Assembly (NCBI RefSeq): GCF_029017505.1
Contig: NZ_JAQGEI010000001.1
Location: 1-64,000 of the forward strand
DNA: 64,000 bases
Reading direction: 5' to 3'
Source: Sedimenticola hydrogenitrophicus
GTDB lineage: Bacteria; Pseudomonadota; Gammaproteobacteria; Chromatiales; Chromatiaceae
Under the pieces are notes generated by a model. That model did no database searches, was not told the DNA's origin, and worked only from the letters and a program-made list of their open reading frames with translations. Made by a program: the position numbers and the translations under genes. Of this stretch, positions 61,207 to 64,000 are shown in pieces (within the stretch, counting starts at the first letter, position 1; each line of letters begins with the position of its first letter).

Positions 61207-62862
61207 ATGACTACGGCCATGACGAACGATGAGAAGACGCCTCGTTCCCCTGCGCCCGAGGCCGGCGGCCCGCTGATGAACGTGGTCGGCCGCTACCCCT
61301 ATCTGCAGGTGCTGGTGGCCGCCCGCCTGATCGGCCCGCTCATCACCCTCGCCTCGGCGCTGCTGTTCAGTCTGCTGCTGGTGCTCTGGTTCATCCGCGG
61401 CACGGCGCCGGACCCGATCGGTGTGCTGTTTCTCGCCACCATCCTGGTGGCGATCGCCGCCTTCATTGTCGGCGTCAACCGCCTGCGTAACCGCCTGCTG
61501 GCGCCGTTGGTGCAGCTGGAGCGCGCGGTGGGGGATGTCTGCCAGGGCGAGCCCTGGACCTCGCTGCTGATCGATGACGTGGGGGTGCTGGGGCCGCTGG
61601 CCAGGGATCTGGACAGCCTCAGCAGCGAGCTGATCGACCTCTACGAGGACATGGACAACCGGGTGGCGCGGCAGACCCGCCGCCTGGCCCAGCAGACCAC
61701 CGGACTCAAGGCGCTCTACGATGTGGCGGCCAGCATCAATCAGGTCGATGACATGGACGAGCTGCTGCTGCGTTTTCTGCGGGTGCTCAAGGAGATGGCC
61801 CATGGCGTCGCGGCCACGGTCCAGCTGACCACCGCGCAGGGGCTGATGCGCCTGGTCGGCAGCATCGGCCCGGATGACCGGATCCTGACCGAGAGCGAGC
61901 AGCTGCCGGTGCCGCTGTGCCAGTGCGGCAAGACGCTCTCCAGTGGCGACGTGCTCTGTGAACACGATGCGGTCGCCTGCTCCAGGCGCAACGGCCGGCA
62001 CATGTACGGCAGCGACGAGCTGGAGCAGATCACCATCCCGCTGAAATTCCATGGCGATGTGCTGGGGCTCTATCGCCTGCTGATCAAAAAGTCGGGACTG
62101 GAGGGGCGCGAGGAGACCTACGACCTGCTCTATACCATCGGCAGCCACCTGGGCATCGCCATCGCCAAGCACCGCTCGGACGAGGAGGCGCGGCGCCTCT
62201 CCATTATCGAGGAGCGCACCGCCCTGGCCCATGAACTGCACGACTCCCTGGCCCAGACCCTGGCCAGCCTGCGCTTCCAGGTGCGCATGCTGGACGAGAC
62301 CCTGGAGCAGGAGCCGGGCGACAACTCCCTGGCCCGCAACGAGCTGGAGCGGATCAAGAACGGGCTGGACGAGGCGCATACCGAGCTGCGGGAACTGCTC
62401 AACAACTTCCTCGCCCCGGTGGACCAGCGCGGCCTGATCCTGGCGCTGGAGAAGATGACCCAGCGCTTCCGCCAGGACACCGGGATCCCCATCTTCTTCC
62501 AGTGCGGCTGTCGCCAGGTCAATATGGGGGCCAGCGAGGAGATGCAGCTGCTGCGCATCGTACAGGAGAGCCTGGCCAACATCCGCAAGCATGCCAAGGC
62601 GCATACCGTGCGCGTGCTGCTCACTTGCAACGCCGACGGCGAATACCGCTTGCTGGTGGAGGACGACGGCGTCGGCTTCGACAACGTCCGGCCACACGGC
62701 AATCCGGGGGAACATATCGGCCTCTCGATCATGGAGGAGCGGGCCCGGCGGGTGGGGGCCGAGATCAGGATCGAGAGTGAACCGGGTGAAGGTACCCGGG
62801 TTGAACTGACCTATAGCCCGGGCCTGAGCGCCCGCAAAAGCGAGCAGAAAGAGAGCGGCTGA
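61207..62862 (+). CDS. NarX-like sensor histidine kinase without periplasmic domain
   Basis: A 551-residue HisKA_3-type kinase. Two membrane helices (about 45-90) have only a short loop between them, so the nitrate-binding periplasmic domain of NarX is missing. A HAMP-like segment (about 95-145) and a GAF-like domain (about 165-325) follow, then HisKA_3 (HELHDSLAQTLASLRFQ, His near 342) and an ATPase domain. The GAF-like domain contains a CxC-x10-C-x6-C cysteine pattern (residues about 238-258). It should pair with the NarL-like regulator, whose start overlaps its stop (TGATG). ATG 61207 follows AAGGTGAAAA. Confidence 0.88.
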   Translation: MTTAMTNDEKTPRSPAPEAGGPLMNVVGRYPYLQVLVAARLIGPLITLASALLFSLLLVLWFIRGTAPDPIGVLFLATILVAIAAFIVGVNRLRNRLLAPLVQLERAVGDVCQGEPWTSLLIDDVGVLGPLARDLDSLSSELIDLYEDMDNRVARQTRRLAQQTTGLKALYDVAASINQVDDMDELLLRFLRVLKEMAHGVAATVQLTTAQGLMRLVGSIGPDDRILTESEQLPVPLCQCGKTLSSGDVLCEHDAVACSRRNGRHMYGSDELEQITIPLKFHGDVLGLYRLLIKKSGLEGREETYDLLYTIGSHLGIAIAKHRSDEEARRLSIIEERTALAHELHDSLAQTLASLRFQVRMLDETLEQEPGDNSLARNELERIKNGLDEAHTELRELLNNFLAPVDQRGLILALEKMTQRFRQDTGIPIFFQCGCRQVNMGASEEMQLLRIVQESLANIRKHAKAHTVRVLLTCNADGEYRLLVEDDGVGFDNVRPHGNPGEHIGLSIMEERARRVGAEIRIESEPGEGTRVELTYSPGLSARKSEQKESG

Positions 62863-63509
62863 TGCGTATCCTGTTAATCGATGACCACGCGCTGTTTCGT
62901 ATCGGCCTCCAGGAGCTGTTGCAGCGCCGCGGCATCAACGTGATCGGTGCCTTCGGCAATTGCCGGGAGGGGATCGAAATGGCCGCGCGCGAACGGCCCG
63001 ACGTGGTGCTGCTGGATATGCGCATGCCGGAGATGAACGGCATCGAGGTGCTGCGGGTGCTGCGCGAGCAGGGGCTGACCATGCCGATCGCCATGCTCAC
63101 CACCAGCCGCGAGGAGAGCGACGTGATCAACTCCCTGCAGGGGGGCTCCCAGGGTTATCTGCTCAAGGACATGGAGCCGGACGACCTGGTCAATGCCCTG
63201 CACGCCATCGTTGGCGGCGCCACCATCGTCGCCCAGGAGCTGACCGGCATCCTCGCCAAGGCGGTGCAGGGCGAGGGCCAGGCCAGCACCGCCCGGGATG
63301 TCTTTGCCGACCTCACCCCGCGCGAGGCGGAGATCCTCTGCCTGCTGGCGGATGGCCAGAGCAACAAGGTGATCGCGCGCAACCTGGGCATCTCCGACGG
63401 CACCGTCAAGCTGCACGTCAAATCCATCCTGCGCAAACTCAATGTGCACTCGCGGGTCGAGGCGGCGGTGATCGCCGTCGAACAGGCGCTCTGCTCCCGT
63501 GAACAGTAA
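62862..63509 (+). CDS. NarL-family response regulator
   Basis: A 215-residue regulator with a receiver domain (about 1-120; phospho-acceptor Asp in VVLLDMRMPEMNG, switch Thr in MLTTSREES, Lys in YLLKDMEPD) and a C-terminal LuxR/NarL helix-turn-helix (about 150-210; LTPREAEILCLLADGQSNKVIARNLGISDGTVKLHVKS). It is coupled to the NarX-like kinase gene. A MITE lies immediately after its stop, and a rhodanese gene follows; the targets of the system are outside the window or not evident. Confidence 0.93.
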   Translation: MRILLIDDHALFRIGLQELLQRRGINVIGAFGNCREGIEMAARERPDVVLLDMRMPEMNGIEVLRVLREQGLTMPIAMLTTSREESDVINSLQGGSQGYLLKDMEPDDLVNALHAIVGGATIVAQELTGILAKAVQGEGQASTARDVFADLTPREAEILCLLADGQSNKVIARNLGISDGTVKLHVKSILRKLNVHSRVEAAVIAVEQALCSREQ

Positions 63510-63517
63510 CCCTCATC

Positions 63518-63724
63518 GTAACTACTCACGGGGTGATTGGCCTGCCTTGCCGGCCTCACGTGATGGCTTGTGTCCTCGAATCCGGCCCCTTTTTCAGCGC
63601 CTGCCCAAACTCGCTTCGCTCAAACAAGGGCAGGCTTGAATCTGAAAAAGGAGCCGGATTCGAGGCGCCATCAAGATCGGCCAACAAAGCAGGCCAATCA
63701 CTTACAGACTGGGTGAGTAGTTAC
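63518..63724. mobile_element. 207-bp MITE, long form
   Basis: It begins GTAACTACTCACGGGG and ends GGGTGAGTAGTTAC. The exact 8-bp direct repeat CCCTCATC flanks it (63510-63517 and 63725-63732), starting on the base after the narL-like stop. It carries the nested 92-bp palindrome at 63574-63665 at the same internal position as the copy at 976-1182. Confidence 0.9.
63574..63665. repeat. nested 92-bp palindrome inside the MITE
   Basis: CCTCGAATCCGGCCCC at the left and GGAGCCGGATTCGAGG at the right, with GCCTGCCC...GGGCAGGC nested inside. It is the second copy of the insert at 1035-1126. Confidence 0.8.
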
Positions 63725-63767
63725 CCCTCATCAACGATAAACCAAGGTAGTCACAGGACTTATCCCT

Positions 63768-64000
63768 ATGATGCGATTTATTGAACTGATCCGCAGCTGT
63801 CTGACGGATGTAAAAGAGATCATGCCGTGGGATCTGGAGGAGCGCCAGCTGGCCAATCCCGATCTGCTGATAGTCGACGTGCGCGAGCCGGAAGAGTTCG
63901 CCGCCATGCACATCCCCGGCTCCATGAACGTGCCGCGCGGCATCCTCGAATCGGCCTGCGAATGGGACTACGAAGAGACCGAGCCGGAACTGGTGCGCGC
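63768..64000 (+). CDS. rhodanese-like protein (partial, runs off the window)
   Basis: The first 77 residues of a rhodanese-domain protein. The start of the domain is clear: LLIVDVREPEEFAAMHIPGSMNVPRG matches the DVR and GxxPGxxNxP family motifs. The catalytic Cys loop lies beyond the window edge, so activity cannot be judged. ATG 63771 is an alternative. Rhodaneses of sulfur oxidisers move sulfane sulfur. Confidence 0.75.
   Translation, partial: MMRFIELIRSCLTDVKEIMPWDLEERQLANPDLLIVDVREPEEFAAMHIPGSMNVPRGILESACEWDYEETEPELVR

Noticed and set aside
976-63724. CRISPR array
   Set aside because: Repeats are dispersed over 60 kb, palindromic and flanked by target duplications. There is no regular spacing and no cas gene.

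Overview
The window looks like chromosome of a GC-rich gammaproteobacterium, most likely a facultatively denitrifying, sulfur-oxidising type related to Chromatiales or Sedimenticola. This rests on gene content only: a Dnr-like regulator with hemerythrin and DUF2249 genes, a NarX/NarL-like pair, DUF302 and rhodanese proteins, the NAGGN osmolyte cluster, EF-P beta-lysylation genes and many c-di-GMP proteins. I see no rRNA, tRNA, CRISPR array, prophage or complete insertion sequence.

Layout. 1-3.5 kb: hemerythrin, DUF2249, a NnrS/oxidase-I-like membrane protein and a Dnr-type regulator, with two FNR/DNR boxes upstream. 3.6-10.4 kb: nadA with its Nudix regulator nrtR, an HDOD protein, a GAF-GGDEF protein with a broken GGDEF motif, fructokinase mak and a dynamin-like GTPase. 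10.8-21.2 kb: a one-direction cluster that I do not recognise as a described system. It holds an SCP2-like protein, an RND adaptor, an RND pump with a Lys/Ala-rich tail, two exported Pro/Tyr/Arg/Gly-rich proteins around a LolA-like exported protein, a MinD/ParA-like ATPase, a DUF302 protein and a membrane coiled-coil protein, behind a near-consensus FNR box. 21.2-25.2 kb: a FimX-like degenerate GGDEF/EAL protein and a PilZ-type partner. 25.3-28.2 kb: epmB, efp, epmA. 28.3-33.7 kb: a MarR regulator divergent from the three NAGGN genes. 34-39.2 kb: a GGDEF-EAL protein, then an ECF42-type sigma factor with VOC, DGPF/YCII and DUF1428 genes. 39.5-44.2 kb: a second RND pump and adaptor. 44.9-48.7 kb: KdpE and a short KdpD-like kinase divergent from trkH. 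49-54.2 kb: hybrid signalling (Cache-PAS kinase, Rcp1-like receiver, REC-PAS-GGDEF-EAL). 54.4-56.7 kb: a coupled CHAD and ParA pair. 56.8-60.6 kb: an S24-like protein, an Atm1-type ABC exporter and cca. 61.2-64 kb: a NarX/NarL-like pair and the start of a rhodanese gene.

The clearest non-coding signal is a family of palindromic mobile elements (terminal repeat GTAACTACTCAC). There are four full copies (two of 108 bp, two of 207 bp), each flanked by an exact 8-bp direct repeat, and two 35-bp remnants flanked by 7-of-8 repeats. All lie just downstream of plus-strand stop codons. The TIR start and duplication length suggest non-autonomous IS66-group elements (MITEs). A second family of hairpin elements has a shared core but different arms in each copy.

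All assignments come from reading motifs. No database search was possible, so family names are recognition-based and start codons are judged from Shine-Dalgarno-like sequence and family length.
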